Below are positions 6,881 through 15,970 of a stretch of DNA of 64,000 bases, in pieces. The DNA is from Streptomyces sp. Act143 (GTDB lineage: Bacteria; Actinomycetota; Actinomycetes; Streptomycetales; Streptomycetaceae), in the NCBI RefSeq assembly GCF_003143935.1, contig NZ_QFRX01000001.1, forward strand, positions 8,580,243 through 8,644,242, given 5' to 3'. Positions within the stretch are counted from its first letter, which is position 1. Each line of letters opens with the position of its first letter. Made by a program: the position numbers and the translations under genes. The notes beneath the pieces were generated by a model. The model saw only the letters and a program-made list of their open reading frames with translations. It was not told the DNA's origin and searched no databases.

Positions 6881-7008
6881 CCGCCCCGCAACACGGCGGC
6901 AGTCGTCCCCCACCGCCCCGCACCACGGCGACAGTCGTCCCCCACCGCCCCGCACCACGGCGACAGTCGTCCCCCATCGCCCCGCACCACGGCGACAGTC
7001 GTCCCCCA
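6881..7008. repeat. Four contiguous 32-bp direct repeats
   Basis: Four head-to-tail copies begin at 6881, 6913, 6945 and 6977. Copies 2 and 3 are identical, copy 4 differs at one base, and copy 1 at a few. A degenerate fifth copy can be seen at about 6855-6880. Each unit contains CGACAGTCG, a small perfect palindrome (CGAC-A-GTCG). The unit length is not divisible by 3, so the repeat cannot encode a repeated peptide. The array fills the gap between the zinc-ribbon hypothetical (ends 7058) and the BKACE gene. There are no spacers, so it is not a CRISPR. Confidence 0.88.
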
Positions 7009-7057
7009 CCGTCAAAGAGGGGGTGCGGCATCCCCGGCGCACCCCCGGTCGCGCTGC

Positions 7058-7660
7058 TCAGGCGGACATCAGAAGCCGCCCGCGCCTGGACGACGCCAGG
7101 GCCTCGGGCGTCAGCACCGGACGCGGCACGACGATCCCGCAGTCCGTGCAGACCGGGCCCGATGAGGGTTCGTGGGCCAGGTCGTACTTCCAGATCAGTC
7201 GCTCCCCGCGGCACACCGGGCACACCGAGCCCGGTTCGCGTTCCAGCGCGGAGATCAGTTTGCGCAGCACGTCGGCCAGCGGCTCACGGGGGTGGAGTCG
7301 CGGGTCGTCGCACCAGGCGACGCCGAAGCCGCCCCAGGTCAGCCGGTGCCAGTCGTCGACACTGCCCGGCCTGCGCAGTCCGTCGTGCTTCTCCTTCTTG
7401 CGCCGCTCGGCGAACTCGACCTCGTAGGCCAGCCAGACCGAACGCGCTTCTTCCAGCTCGTCCAACGCGGCCACGAGCCGCGCCGGATCGGGGGACCGGT
7501 CCTCGGGACCGAATCCGGCCCGGGAGCACAAGTGGTCCCAGGTCGCCCTGTGCCCGTAGGGAGCGAACCGCTCCAGGCACTTGCGCAGTGAGTAGCGTCG
7601 CAGCGCCAGATCACACCGCGGATCTCGCACCTGTCTCGCCAGACTCCGGAAACCGGCCAT
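7058..7660 (-). CDS. Hypothetical protein with C-terminal zinc ribbon
   Basis: A 200-residue protein without a recognised family. The N-terminus is rich in Arg/Leu (FRSLARQVRDPRCDLALRRY). A middle helical part with ALDELEEARSVWLAYEVEFAERRKKEK follows, and the end carries a four-cysteine zinc-ribbon pattern: CPVCRG near residue 146 and CTDCG near residue 173 (C-x2-C...C-x2-C). Such ribbons bind nucleic acid or protein. The ATG at 7660 has GGAGG 11 bp upstream. It is divergent from the penicillin-acylase gene (start 7882) across a 221-bp gap and is followed by the 32-bp repeat array. A regulatory or nucleic-acid-binding role is only a guess. Confidence 0.75.
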   Translation of the reverse strand: MAGFRSLARQVRDPRCDLALRRYSLRKCLERFAPYGHRATWDHLCSRAGFGPEDRSPDPARLVAALDELEEARSVWLAYEVEFAERRKKEKHDGLRRPGSVDDWHRLTWGGFGVAWCDDPRLHPREPLADVLRKLISALEREPGSVCPVCRGERLIWKYDLAHEPSSGPVCTDCGIVVPRPVLTPEALASSRRGRLLMSA

Positions 7661-7881
7661 CGCCCTGCACCTCCGTCACACCTGCACCTGTACTTCGGTC
7701 ACTTCGGCGTCGTCGAACGGACGTCGCCGAATAGACGTATCGACAAGCGATTTGGCTCCATCCGATTTCCGATGACCCCCATTCGTCCCCGGACCGGGTA
7801 CCAAAACTTGACGCATGTTCATCTTCAATCCCGGGGATACCGGCGGTAACGTCCGGCCCACCCCCGTCGGTAGGAGCTGCC

Positions 7882-10680
7882 ATGCCACGGCGCACCTCAC
7901 GCACCGCCCTCGACAGACTGAGAACTCCCGGCAGAGTCACCGGGTTCCTGAAGACCGCATCCGTATGCGCCCTGATTGCCGGTCTTTTGTCCCCTCTTGG
8001 CCAAGCAGCGGCGGCAGCCGAGGCGACGGCCGCGGCGACGGCCGCCAACGACTACTGCGGCAGCCAGTGCTCCGACATCCTGCCGCCCGGCGAGAACGGC
8101 AACGCCACCCTCGCCCAGATCCTCCTCAACCAGGCCTTCGGCACCCAGCCCGACCACGCCGAGGACCAGCTCGGCCCCTACGCCAACCTGGCCAAGGGCT
8201 ATCCCTCGCTGTCCAACGCCACGATCAACACCTTCTTCAACGACGCCTCGTTCGGCGTGGCCTCCGACCAAGTCGCCTCCACCCTCAGTCCCGCCGGCCG
8301 CAGCGACGTGACGATCGTCCGCGACAAGAAGACGGGTGTGCCGCACATCACCGGTACCACCAGATACGGCACCGAGTTCGGCGCGGGCTATGCGGCGGCC
8401 CAGGACCGGCTGTGGCTGATGGACGTCTTCCGGCACGTCGGGCGCGGCCGGCTGACCACCTTCGCGGGCGGAGACCCCTCCAACCAGGGCCTGGAGCAGC
8501 AGTTCTGGCGCAACGCCCCCTACAGCGAGGCCGACCTCCAGGCGCAGATCGACAACGCCGTCGCGAACAACGGCACCCGCGGCCAGCAGGCCCTGGCGGA
8601 CGCCAACGCCTACCTCGCCGGCATCAACGCCTACATCGACGCCTCCGACAGCGGGCGCTACTTCCCCGGCGAGTACGTCCTGACCGGCCACAAGGACTCC
8701 GTCACCAACGCCGGCACCATCGAGCACTTCAAGCTCACCGACCTGGTCGCGCTGGCCTCCGTCATCGGCGCCCTGTTCGGCTCCGGGGGCGGCGGCGAGG
8801 TCAACAACGCGATATCACTGCTCGCCGCGCAGGAGCAGTACGGCGTGACGAAGGGCACCGAGGTCTGGGAGTCCTTCCGCGAGCGCAACGATCCCGAGGC
8901 CGTCCTCACCGTCCACAACGGCGAGAGCTTCCCGTACGCCGGCAAGCCCGCCACCCCGCAGGGCGAGGCACTCCCCGACGCCGGCACGGTGGCCACCGAG
9001 CCGCTGGTGTACGACCCGACCGGCACCGGCGGCGACCAGAGCGCCTCCGAGGCCGCCGCCACCGCGACCGCGAACGCCCTGACCTCCGCCAAGCGCGGCA
9101 TGTCCAACGCCCTGGTGGTCAGCGGCGCGCACACCGCGAGCGGCCACCCGGTCGCCGTCTTCGGCCCGCAGACCGGCTACTTCGCGCCCCAGCTGCTCAT
9201 GCTCCAGGAGATCCAGGGCCCCGGCATCAGCGCGCGCGGCGCCTCCTTCGCGGGCCTGAGCATGTACGTCGAACTCGGCCGCGGCCAGGACTACTCGTGG
9301 TCCGCCACGACCTCCGGCCAGGACATCATCGACACCTACGCCGTCGAGCTGTGCCAGGACGACTACCACTACCTGTACCACGGCACCTGCACGGCCATGG
9401 ACAAGATCGAACAGAAGAACTCCTGGTCCCCGACCACGGCCGACGGCACCGCCGCCGGTTCGTACACCATGCGGGTCTGGAGGACGAAGTACGGCCCCGT
9501 CTCCCACCGCGCCACGGTCGGCGGCAAGAAGGTCGCCTACACGACCCTGCGCTCGTCGTACATGCACGAGGCCGACTCGATCATCGGCTTCCAGATGCTC
9601 AACGACCCCGACTACGTGAAGAGTCCGCAGACCTTCCAGAGCGCGGTGCAGCACATCAACTTCACGTTCAACTGGTTCTACGCCGACTCCACGCACACCG
9701 CGTACTACAACAGCGGCGACAACCCGGTCCGCGCGAGCGGCGTGGACGCGGAGTTCCCGGTCTGGGCGCAGGCGTCGTACGAGTGGAAGAACTGGAACCC
9801 GGCGACCAACACCGCCGACTACACGCCCGCCTCCGCACACCCCAACTCCATCGACCAGGACTACTACATCTCCTGGAACAACAAGCAGGCCAAGGACTAC
9901 ACGACCGCACCCTGGGGCGACGGCTCGGTCCATCGCGGCAACCTGCTGGAGGACCGGGTGAAGAAGCTGGTCGCCGCGGGCGGCGTCACCCGGGCCTCAC
10001 TGGTGAAGGCGATGGCGGACGCGGCCCTGGCCGACCTGCGGGCCGAGGACGTCCTTCCGGACCTCCTGAAGGTGATCAACAGCAGTACGGTCACCGACTC
10101 CACGGCCGCCGCGGCGGTGACCAAGCTCCAGACCTGGCTCACGGCGGGCGGCAAGCGCACCGAGACGTCGGCGGGTTCGAAGACGTACGCCGACGCCGAC
10201 GCGATCCGCATCCTGGACGCCTGGTGGCCGCTGCTCGTGGAGGCGGAGTTCGAACCCGGCCTCGGCAGCGACCTGTTCACCGCCTTCCAGGCCAACCTGC
10301 CCGTCGACGAGTCACCGTCGGCCGCGCACGGCCCGACCGGCTCGCACGCGGGCAGCTCCTTCCAGTACGGCTGGTGGTCCTACGTCGACAAGGACATCCG
10401 CGCGGTGCTCGGCGAGAGCGTGCGGGGACCACTGACGGACAAGTACTGCGGCGGCGGCAGCCTCAGCTCCTGCCGGGACATCCTGATCAGCACCCTGAAG
10501 ACGGCGGCCGGCAAGACCGCGGCCCAGGTCTACCCGGGTGACGACCTGTGCTCGGCGGGCAACCAGTGGTGCGCCGACTCGATCGTCCAGCGCACCCTGG
10601 GCGGCATCAAGCACTACAACATCAGCTGGCAGAACCGGCCCACTTACCAGCAGGTCGTGGAGTTCACCTCGCACCGGTGA
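7882..10680 (+). CDS. Secreted penicillin-acylase-family N-terminal nucleophile hydrolase
   Basis: A 932-residue precursor. Residues about 1-45 are a long Sec-type signal (basic start, hydrophobic ASVCALIAGLLSPLG, then AQAAAAAE). The alpha-subunit part contains DVTIVRDKKTGVPHITGTT and AAAQDRLWLMDVFRH, standard for penicillin G acylase, aculeacin acylase and acyl-homoserine-lactone acylases. The beta chain should begin at Ser408, in GMSNALVVSG, after removal of a spacer peptide; the serine is then the catalytic N-terminal nucleophile. In well-known family members the residue before this serine is usually Gly, here it is Met. Likely substrates are N-acyl bonds of lipopeptides, N-acyl amino acids or quorum signals. 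The gene stands alone. Confidence 0.92.
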   Translation: MPRRTSRTALDRLRTPGRVTGFLKTASVCALIAGLLSPLGQAAAAAEATAAATAANDYCGSQCSDILPPGENGNATLAQILLNQAFGTQPDHAEDQLGPYANLAKGYPSLSNATINTFFNDASFGVASDQVASTLSPAGRSDVTIVRDKKTGVPHITGTTRYGTEFGAGYAAAQDRLWLMDVFRHVGRGRLTTFAGGDPSNQGLEQQFWRNAPYSEADLQAQIDNAVANNGTRGQQALADANAYLAGINAYIDASDSGRYFPGEYVLTGHKDSVTNAGTIEHFKLTDLVALASVIGALFGSGGGGEVNNAISLLAAQEQYGVTKGTEVWESFRERNDPEAVLTVHNGESFPYAGKPATPQGEALPDAGTVATEPLVYDPTGTGGDQSASEAAATATANALTSAKRGMSNALVVSGAHTASGHPVAVFGPQTGYFAPQLLMLQEIQGPGISARGASFAGLSMYVELGRGQDYSWSATTSGQDIIDTYAVELCQDDYHYLYHGTCTAMDKIEQKNSWSPTTADGTAAGSYTMRVWRTKYGPVSHRATVGGKKVAYTTLRSSYMHEADSIIGFQMLNDPDYVKSPQTFQSAVQHINFTFNWFYADSTHTAYYNSGDNPVRASGVDAEFPVWAQASYEWKNWNPATNTADYTPASAHPNSIDQDYYISWNNKQAKDYTTAPWGDGSVHRGNLLEDRVKKLVAAGGVTRASLVKAMADAALADLRAEDVLPDLLKVINSSTVTDSTAAAAVTKLQTWLTAGGKRTETSAGSKTYADADAIRILDAWWPLLVEAEFEPGLGSDLFTAFQANLPVDESPSAAHGPTGSHAGSSFQYGWWSYVDKDIRAVLGESVRGPLTDKYCGGGSLSSCRDILISTLKTAAGKTAAQVYPGDDLCSAGNQWCADSIVQRTLGGIKHYNISWQNRPTYQQVVEFTSHR

Positions 10681-10692
10681 GGTGAAGCGGAC

Positions 10693-10729
10693 GGTGGCGG
10701 CGGGTCAGCGGATGCGGCCCGCCGCCACC
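10693..10729. terminator. Hairpin between convergent genes
   Basis: A 12-bp perfect stem (GGTGGCGGCGGG / CCCGCCGCCACC) with a 13-nt loop begins 13 bp after the acylase stop and overlaps the last codons of the convergent hydrolase. It has no U-tract, which is usual for streptomycete terminators. Confidence 0.65.
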
Positions 10730-12021
10730 ACCAGGTGCGCCAGCTCCCGGTGCACGATGTCGCTGTGCGCCCCGGCCGGTGCCTTGCCGTCCTTCACCAC
10801 CGAGGCGGCGTCGATGTTCACGCAGCCCGAGGCCGGCATGGTCGCCCGCAGCGCGTCGGTGAGCTTCCACGTGCGTGTGCCCGGCACCGCCTGCACCCCG
10901 TCGTGGCCCATCGCCCCCCACTTGGCGCCCAGCATCCGCCCGATGTCCATCCCCGCCCCCTCCGAGTCCCCGGCCATGCGCGAGGCCAGCGGGTACATGG
11001 TGCTCAGCGCCGAGTCGAAGCGGGAGAAGCAGCACACCAGGGGGCCGTCGATGCGGTTCTGCTGCCCGTGCAGCACTCCGCCCGCGCGCGTGTCGTGCGG
11101 CAACCGGGCCGCGAACGCGTAGTGCGAGAAGGCTCCTTGGAGCAGCGTCACCGACTTCACCGTGCGCACCCCCTCGGGCAGCCCGCGCAGCGCGAACGAC
11201 ACCAGCCGCCCGCCGAAGCTGTGCCCGACGAGATGGACCCGCACCTCGGGCCGCTGGGCAGCGAGCTGCCCGACGACCCGCCCGAGCCCCCGCTCACCGA
11301 CCGTCCCGGCCCGCCGTTTCATCGCGTAGTACGTGGTCTGCCGCAGCAACTCGTGCGCCCCGTCCCAGGGGTTGGGGATCGTGAAACCCTCCGGCACGCC
11401 GTCCGGCGACTCGACCTCGGCGAGCCCCCGCGCGAAGTCCTCGCACACCCCCGTCACGGGCCCGGAGAACATGTCCGGCTCGCTCTGCGGCACCCCCTCC
11501 GCCAGGGTGTCCGCCCCGAACAGCGCCTGCGGCCCCGGCGGCACCACCTCGACCAGCAGCCGCACCAGCCGCCCGAACTCCTCCAGCTCGGCCTCCTCGC
11601 GCGGCTGCTGGTCCAGCAGCCGCGCGAGCTGGTCGATCACGGTCGCCCGGCCGGGGAAGGTCTCCAGCAGCGCGTGCCGGGTGTCCTTGTCCAGCGCCGG
11701 GCGCCGGGTGGTCTCGGCCGCCACGGACCGCGGGAAGTCCGGGATCGACTCGTCGGAGAACCGCATCGACGGCCACACCACCCCCACGTACCCGAGCCTC
11801 GCCTTCGGCGCGAGTTCGGGGATCGGCGCGAAGAAGCGGCTGTAGAGCTTCGTCGCCCCCGTACGGTCGTTGTTCCAGCCGTGCGCGAAGACGATCAGAT
11901 CCTTGACGCCGCGCTCGGCGACCCCGGCCAGCAGCCGGTCCCGCCGCCCGCCGTCCGGGTCGCCGTCCGCGTCGAAGGTCAGCTCCCAGTACGGGCTCAC
12001 GCTCATCGCCGGATCCGCCAT
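10705..12021 (-). CDS. Alpha/beta-hydrolase (serine esterase/lipase-like)
   Basis: A 438-residue cytoplasmic alpha/beta-hydrolase. An N-terminal segment KDLIVFAHGWNND matches the oxyanion-hole strand of DUF-type hydrolases. The nucleophile elbow VHLVGHSFGGRLVS carries the catalytic serine, and a late histidine-rich segment (GAHSDIVHRELAHLV) supplies the likely catalytic His. The long middle insertion between the first strand and the elbow (about 170 residues) is a lid-like helical region. The start at 12021 has AAGGGGG 8 bp upstream; an in-frame ATG at 12006 is an alternative. There is no signal peptide. It lies 107 bp downstream of namZ on the same strand and could share its transcript. Substrate unknown. 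Confidence 0.85.
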   Translation of the reverse strand: MADPAMSVSPYWELTFDADGDPDGGRRDRLLAGVAERGVKDLIVFAHGWNNDRTGATKLYSRFFAPIPELAPKARLGYVGVVWPSMRFSDESIPDFPRSVAAETTRRPALDKDTRHALLETFPGRATVIDQLARLLDQQPREEAELEEFGRLVRLLVEVVPPGPQALFGADTLAEGVPQSEPDMFSGPVTGVCEDFARGLAEVESPDGVPEGFTIPNPWDGAHELLRQTTYYAMKRRAGTVGERGLGRVVGQLAAQRPEVRVHLVGHSFGGRLVSFALRGLPEGVRTVKSVTLLQGAFSHYAFAARLPHDTRAGGVLHGQQNRIDGPLVCCFSRFDSALSTMYPLASRMAGDSEGAGMDIGRMLGAKWGAMGHDGVQAVPGTRTWKLTDALRATMPASGCVNIDAASVVKDGKAPAGAHSDIVHRELAHLVVAAGRIR

Positions 12022-12128
12022 GACAGGCCCCCTTGTCCCCCGAAACGGTGCGATGCCGTCGCATCGTCCTCCTGTGGGGCGAAGTTGGCCATACGTCACG
12101 ACTCAACTGCCGGCCGCGGCCCGGGGGA

Positions 12129-13379
12129 TCATCTGTACAGCAGGTACTCCTTACGGATGCGTCGGAACGCGGCCAGCTCCTCCCGCCAGCCCGCCACCAC
12201 CGCGTCGACGTCCGCACCCGCGTCGATCGCGGTCCGCACCTGCGTGGAACCCGTGAGCTTGTCGATCCAGTTGTCGGACCGCCAGGCGAACCCGGCCCAC
12301 ACCCGCTTGGCGGTCACCAGCAGGCCGATCCCGGTGCGGACGGGGTCGTACGCCGCCCGGTCGTGCACATGGATCTGCACCCCGCCGACGGTCCTGCCCT
12401 GGAACTTGGAGAACGTGGGAGCGAAGTACGCCTCCCTGAAGTGCACGCCCGGCAGCCCGAGTCCGTTCGCGGCGGCGGCCCAGCGCCCGTCGATCCCCTC
12501 CGCGCCGAGCAGTTCGAACGGGCGGGTGGTGCCACGCCCCTCGGACAGGTTCGTCCCCTCGAAGAGACAGGTCCCCGAGTACACCAACGCGGTGTCCGGC
12601 GTGGGCATGTTGGGGCTCGGCGGCACCCAGGGCAGCCCGGACGCGTCGTAGAACTCCGACCGCCTCCACCCGGTCATCAGCACGGTGTCCAGCTCCACGG
12701 GGGCGGTCAGGAACTCGCCGTTGAACAGCCGCGCGAGCTCGGCGACCGTCATGCCGTGCGCCTGCGAGACGGGCTGCCGGCCGACGAAGGTCGCGAACTC
12801 CTTGTGCAGGACCGGCCCTGCGGCGGACCGGCCGGTGACCGGGTTGGGGCGGTCGAGGACCACGATCCGCTTCCCGGCCAGCCGGGCCGCCTCCATGCAG
12901 TCGTAGAGCGTCCAGATGTACGTGTAGAAGCGGGCACCCACGTCCTGGATGTCGAAGACGACGGTGTCGACGCCGGACGCGGTGAAGACGTCGGCGAGGG
13001 GCTGGCCGCTCTTCAGGTACGTGTCGTAGACGGGGAGCCCGGTGGCGGGGTCGTCGTAGCGGCCCTCGGAGCCGCCCGCTTGCGCGGTGCCGCGGAAGCC
13101 GTGCTCCGGGCCGAAGACGGCGCGCAGGTCCACCTGAGGGTCGGCGTGCATGACGTCGACGATGTGCCGGGCGTCCCGGGTGATGCCGGTGGGGTTGGTG
13201 ACGATGCCGACGCGTTGGCCGTCGAGAAGGGCGTAGCCGTCGGCGGCCAGTCGCTCGAAACCGGTGCGGAGTTTTCGCGGGCGGTCGGCCGCGACCGCCG
13301 ACGGTGTCGAGGAGAGCGATGCCGCTGCCGTTGTTGCTGCCGTTGTCGCTGCGAGGAGAGCTCGTCTGGATAGGCGCAT
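12129..13379 (-). CDS. namZ: NamZ-type exo-beta-N-acetylmuramidase (DUF1343), Tat-exported
   Basis: A 416-residue exported protein. The N-terminus MRLSRRALLAATTAATT...AVAAD is a twin-arginine-type signal (SRRALL) ending in an Ala-rich cleavage site. The mature part has the DUF1343 hallmarks: VGIVTNPTGI near residue 75, FGPEHGFRG, then DIQDVGARFYTYIWTL and VLDRPNPVTG. The founding member, NamZ of Bacillus, releases terminal MurNAc from peptidoglycan fragments, and the same role in cell-wall recycling or turnover is inferred here. Four hundred-odd residues is the family's usual size. It is divergent from the SDR/acyl-CoA synthetase operon. The 113-bp gap holds an inverted repeat GGGTCAGG/CCTGACCC (13403-13426) close to this gene's start. 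Confidence 0.9.
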   Translation of the reverse strand: MRLSRRALLAATTAATTAAASLSSTPSAVAADRPRKLRTGFERLAADGYALLDGQRVGIVTNPTGITRDARHIVDVMHADPQVDLRAVFGPEHGFRGTAQAGGSEGRYDDPATGLPVYDTYLKSGQPLADVFTASGVDTVVFDIQDVGARFYTYIWTLYDCMEAARLAGKRIVVLDRPNPVTGRSAAGPVLHKEFATFVGRQPVSQAHGMTVAELARLFNGEFLTAPVELDTVLMTGWRRSEFYDASGLPWVPPSPNMPTPDTALVYSGTCLFEGTNLSEGRGTTRPFELLGAEGIDGRWAAAANGLGLPGVHFREAYFAPTFSKFQGRTVGGVQIHVHDRAAYDPVRTGIGLLVTAKRVWAGFAWRSDNWIDKLTGSTQVRTAIDAGADVDAVVAGWREELAAFRRIRKEYLLYR

Positions 13380-13440
13380 GGGGTGCACGGTATTGCCCGC
13401 GCGGGTCAGGGGGAACGACCTGACCCCCTTCCTTGGCACA

Positions 13441-13456
13441 TACCGACCGGTTAGTC
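13441..13456. promoter_or_regulatory. TetR operator candidate TACCGACCGGTTAGTC
   Basis: The site lies 37 bp upstream of the SDR start (13493). Its first ten bases after the initial T match the perfect palindrome at 18913-18928, which precedes the opposite operon. The right half is degenerate. Because the SDR operon ends with a TetR gene, the two sites are most simply operators of that TetR. Confidence 0.55.
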
Positions 13457-13492
13457 TGGCCCTCTCCGCAGAGCCGCAGTCGAAGGAGACCG

Positions 13493-14266
13493 ATGGTGGA
13501 AGCCGTGCAGGGTGCTGGTGTCGTCGTCACGGGGGCCGGAGGAGGGATCGGAGCCGCCCTCGCCCGGCGGTTCGCCGCCGAAGGGGCCCGCGTCGTCGTC
13601 AACGACCTCGACGCCGACCGCGCCAAGACCGTCGCCGAGAAGATCGGCGGCATCGCGGTACCGGGGGACGCCTCCGCCGTCGTCGCCGACGCCCGGACCG
13701 CGCTCGGCGGCACCGTCGACGTCTACTGCGCCAACGCCGGCGTCGCCTTCGGCGGCCCCGAGGTGGACGACCTCGCCGACGCCAGGGCCTGGGAGCTGTC
13801 CTGGGACGTCAACGTCATGGCACACGTGCGGGCCGCGCACGAGCTGCTGCCGGACTGGCTGGAGCGGGGGAGCGGACGGTTCGTGTCGACCGTGTCCGCG
13901 GCCGGACTGCTGACCATGATCGGGGCCGCTCCCTACGCCGTCACCAAGCACGGGGCGTACGCCTTCGCCGAGTATCTGTCACTGACCTACCGGCACCGCG
14001 GGATCAAGGTCCATGCCATCTGCCCGCAGGGCGTGCGCACCGACATGCTCGCCGCCACCGGCACCGCCGGCGACCTGGTGCTCAAGCCGACCGCGGTCGA
14101 GCCGGAGGACGTGGCCGAGGCGCTGTTCCGGGGCATCGAGGAGGACCGCTTCCTGATCCTGCCGCACCCCGAGGTCGCCGGGTACTACCAGGCCCGCGCC
14201 GCCGAGCCCGACCGCTGGCTGGCCGGCATGAACCACATCCAGCAGAAGTGGGAGGAGACCCGGTGA
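13493..14266 (+). CDS. Short-chain dehydrogenase/reductase
   Basis: A 257-residue classical SDR. It shows the NAD(P) glycine motif VVVTGAGGGIGAAL (residues about 10-23), CANAGV, a catalytic serine in STVSAAG, and YAVTK with Tyr148 and Lys152. The Asp in VVNDLDADRA after strand 2 favours NAD(H) over NADP(H). The ribosome-binding site is AAGGAG 7 bp before the ATG. The stop overlaps the GTG of the acyl-CoA synthetase by 4 bp, so translation is coupled. In the context of acyl-CoA synthetase, acyl-CoA dehydrogenase and APH-like kinase genes, I infer that it interconverts a 4-oxo and a 4-hydroxy acyl-CoA, by analogy with LvaD of Pseudomonas. A general 3-hydroxyacyl-CoA role is the alternative. Confidence 0.9.
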   Translation: MVEAVQGAGVVVTGAGGGIGAALARRFAAEGARVVVNDLDADRAKTVAEKIGGIAVPGDASAVVADARTALGGTVDVYCANAGVAFGGPEVDDLADARAWELSWDVNVMAHVRAAHELLPDWLERGSGRFVSTVSAAGLLTMIGAAPYAVTKHGAYAFAEYLSLTYRHRGIKVHAICPQGVRTDMLAATGTAGDLVLKPTAVEPEDVAEALFRGIEEDRFLILPHPEVAGYYQARAAEPDRWLAGMNHIQQKWEETR

Positions 14267-15930
14267 CCGACTCCCGCTACGCGGCCAAGCCCTGGCTCGC
14301 CCTCCTCAACGACGCCCAGCGGTCGCCGATAGACCCCGCCGACTCCCTCGTGCACGCCCTGCGGAAGCCGGCCTCCGAGGTCCCCGACCGCACCTTCCTC
14401 GCCTACTTCGACGGCCGCCTCACCTACCGCGAGGTCGACGAGCTGAGCGACTCCGTCGCCGGGCACCTCGCGGCCCGCGGCCTGGAGCGCGGCGACCGGG
14501 TGGCGATCCTGCTGCAGAACTCCCCGCACTTCCTGCTCGCGCTGCTGGGCGCCTGGAAGGCGGGCGCGATCGTCGTGCCGGTCAACCCCATGTACAAGGC
14601 GGGCGAGGTCACCCATGTCCTGCGGGACGGCGAGGTGGCCGCGCTGATCTGCTCCGACCGGGCCTGGGAGTCGTACCTGCGCGAGACGGCCGCCGACTCT
14701 CCGGTGCGGATCGTGCTCACCGGGTGCGAGTTGGACTTCCAGACGCGGAACGACGCGCGCGTGCTGAGCTTCGAGCGGCTGCCCCAGGCCGCCGACGCCG
14801 AGGACCTGACGACCGTGGCGCGGGCCGGCCTGAAGGCACCCGGCGACCGCGACCCCGGACCGGACGACATCGCCCTCATCAGCTACACGTCCGGCACCAG
14901 CGGCGCCCCCAAGGGAGCCACCAACACGCACGGCAACATCATGTACAACGCCGAGCGGCAGCGGACCGGCCTCGATCTGCCCGAGGCGCCCGTCTACTTC
15001 GCGCTGGCGCCGCTGTTCCACATCACCGGCATGGTCTGCCAGCTCGGCGCCTGCCTGAACAGCGCGGGCACGCTCGTGCTGGCGTACCGCTTCGAGGCGG
15101 GCGTCGTCCTCGACGCGTTCGCCGAGCACGGCCCGCACTACACCGTCGGCCCGTCCACGGCCTTCATGGCCCTGGCCGCCCACCCGGCCGTCACCCGCGA
15201 CCACTTCGCCTCCTTCCGGATGATCTCCTCCGGCGGCGCCCCGCTGCCGCCCGCGCTGGTGGAGAAGTTCCGGGCCGGATTCGGGCCGTACATCCGCAAC
15301 GGCTACGGCCTCACCGAGTGCACCGCCCCCTGCGCCTCCGTGCCGCCCACCCTGGAAGCCCCCGTCGACCCGGTCTCCGGGACGCTCGCCGTGGGTCTGC
15401 CGGGCCCCGACACGGTCGTACGGATCGTGGACGACCAGGGCGCGGAGGTGCCCTTCGGCGAGCAGGGCGAGATCGTCGTGCGCGGCCCGCAGGTCGTGCC
15501 CGGCTACTGGCACCGCCCCGACGCCACCGCCGAGACCTTCCCCGACGGCGAACTGCGCACCGGCGACATCGGCTTCATGGACGAACAGGGCTGGCTGTAC
15601 GTCGTCGACCGCAAGAAGGACATGATCAACGCGTCCGGCTTCAAGGTCTGGCCCCGCGAGGTCGAGGACGTGCTGTACACCCACCCGGCGGTGCGCGAGG
15701 CAGCCGTCGTCGGCGTGCCCGACGGGTACCGCGGGGAGACCGTGAAGGCGTACATCAGCCTCCGTCCGGGCGTCGACACGGACCCGGATGAACTCGCGGT
15801 GTACTGCAAGGAGAGACTGGCCGCCTACAAATACCCGAGGCAGGTGGAGATACTCCCCGACCTGCCGAAGACGGCGAGTGGGAAGATCCTCCGGCGGGAA
15901 CTGCGTTCCCGCGGGCAGGAGCAGCAGTAG
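14263..15930 (+). CDS. Acyl-CoA synthetase, AMP-forming (class I adenylate-forming)
   Basis: A 555-residue acyl-CoA synthetase. The AMP-binding core YTSGTSGAPKG begins near residue 208. It is followed by the NGYGLTECT motif, the ELRTGDIGFMDEQGWLYVVDRKKDM hinge and, near the end, LPKTASGKILRREL with the catalytic lysine. It activates a carboxylic acid with ATP and CoA. The start is a GTG overlapping the SDR stop. It is followed 40 bp later by the TetR gene of the same operon. It would supply the CoA thioester used by the neighbouring SDR, kinase and dehydrogenase. Chain length is not readable; medium-chain or short 4-hydroxy/4-oxo acids are suggested by context only. Confidence 0.93.
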   Translation: MTDSRYAAKPWLALLNDAQRSPIDPADSLVHALRKPASEVPDRTFLAYFDGRLTYREVDELSDSVAGHLAARGLERGDRVAILLQNSPHFLLALLGAWKAGAIVVPVNPMYKAGEVTHVLRDGEVAALICSDRAWESYLRETAADSPVRIVLTGCELDFQTRNDARVLSFERLPQAADAEDLTTVARAGLKAPGDRDPGPDDIALISYTSGTSGAPKGATNTHGNIMYNAERQRTGLDLPEAPVYFALAPLFHITGMVCQLGACLNSAGTLVLAYRFEAGVVLDAFAEHGPHYTVGPSTAFMALAAHPAVTRDHFASFRMISSGGAPLPPALVEKFRAGFGPYIRNGYGLTECTAPCASVPPTLEAPVDPVSGTLAVGLPGPDTVVRIVDDQGAEVPFGEQGEIVVRGPQVVPGYWHRPDATAETFPDGELRTGDIGFMDEQGWLYVVDRKKDMINASGFKVWPREVEDVLYTHPAVREAAVVGVPDGYRGETVKAYISLRPGVDTDPDELAVYCKERLAAYKYPRQVEILPDLPKTASGKILRRELRSRGQEQQ

Positions 15931-15970
15931 CGCACAGCGAGCGGTAGCGAACGGAAGGGCAGGCGACACA

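Noticed and set aside
6881..7008. CRISPR array
   Set aside because: The 32-bp units are contiguous with no spacers, and no cas genes are nearby.
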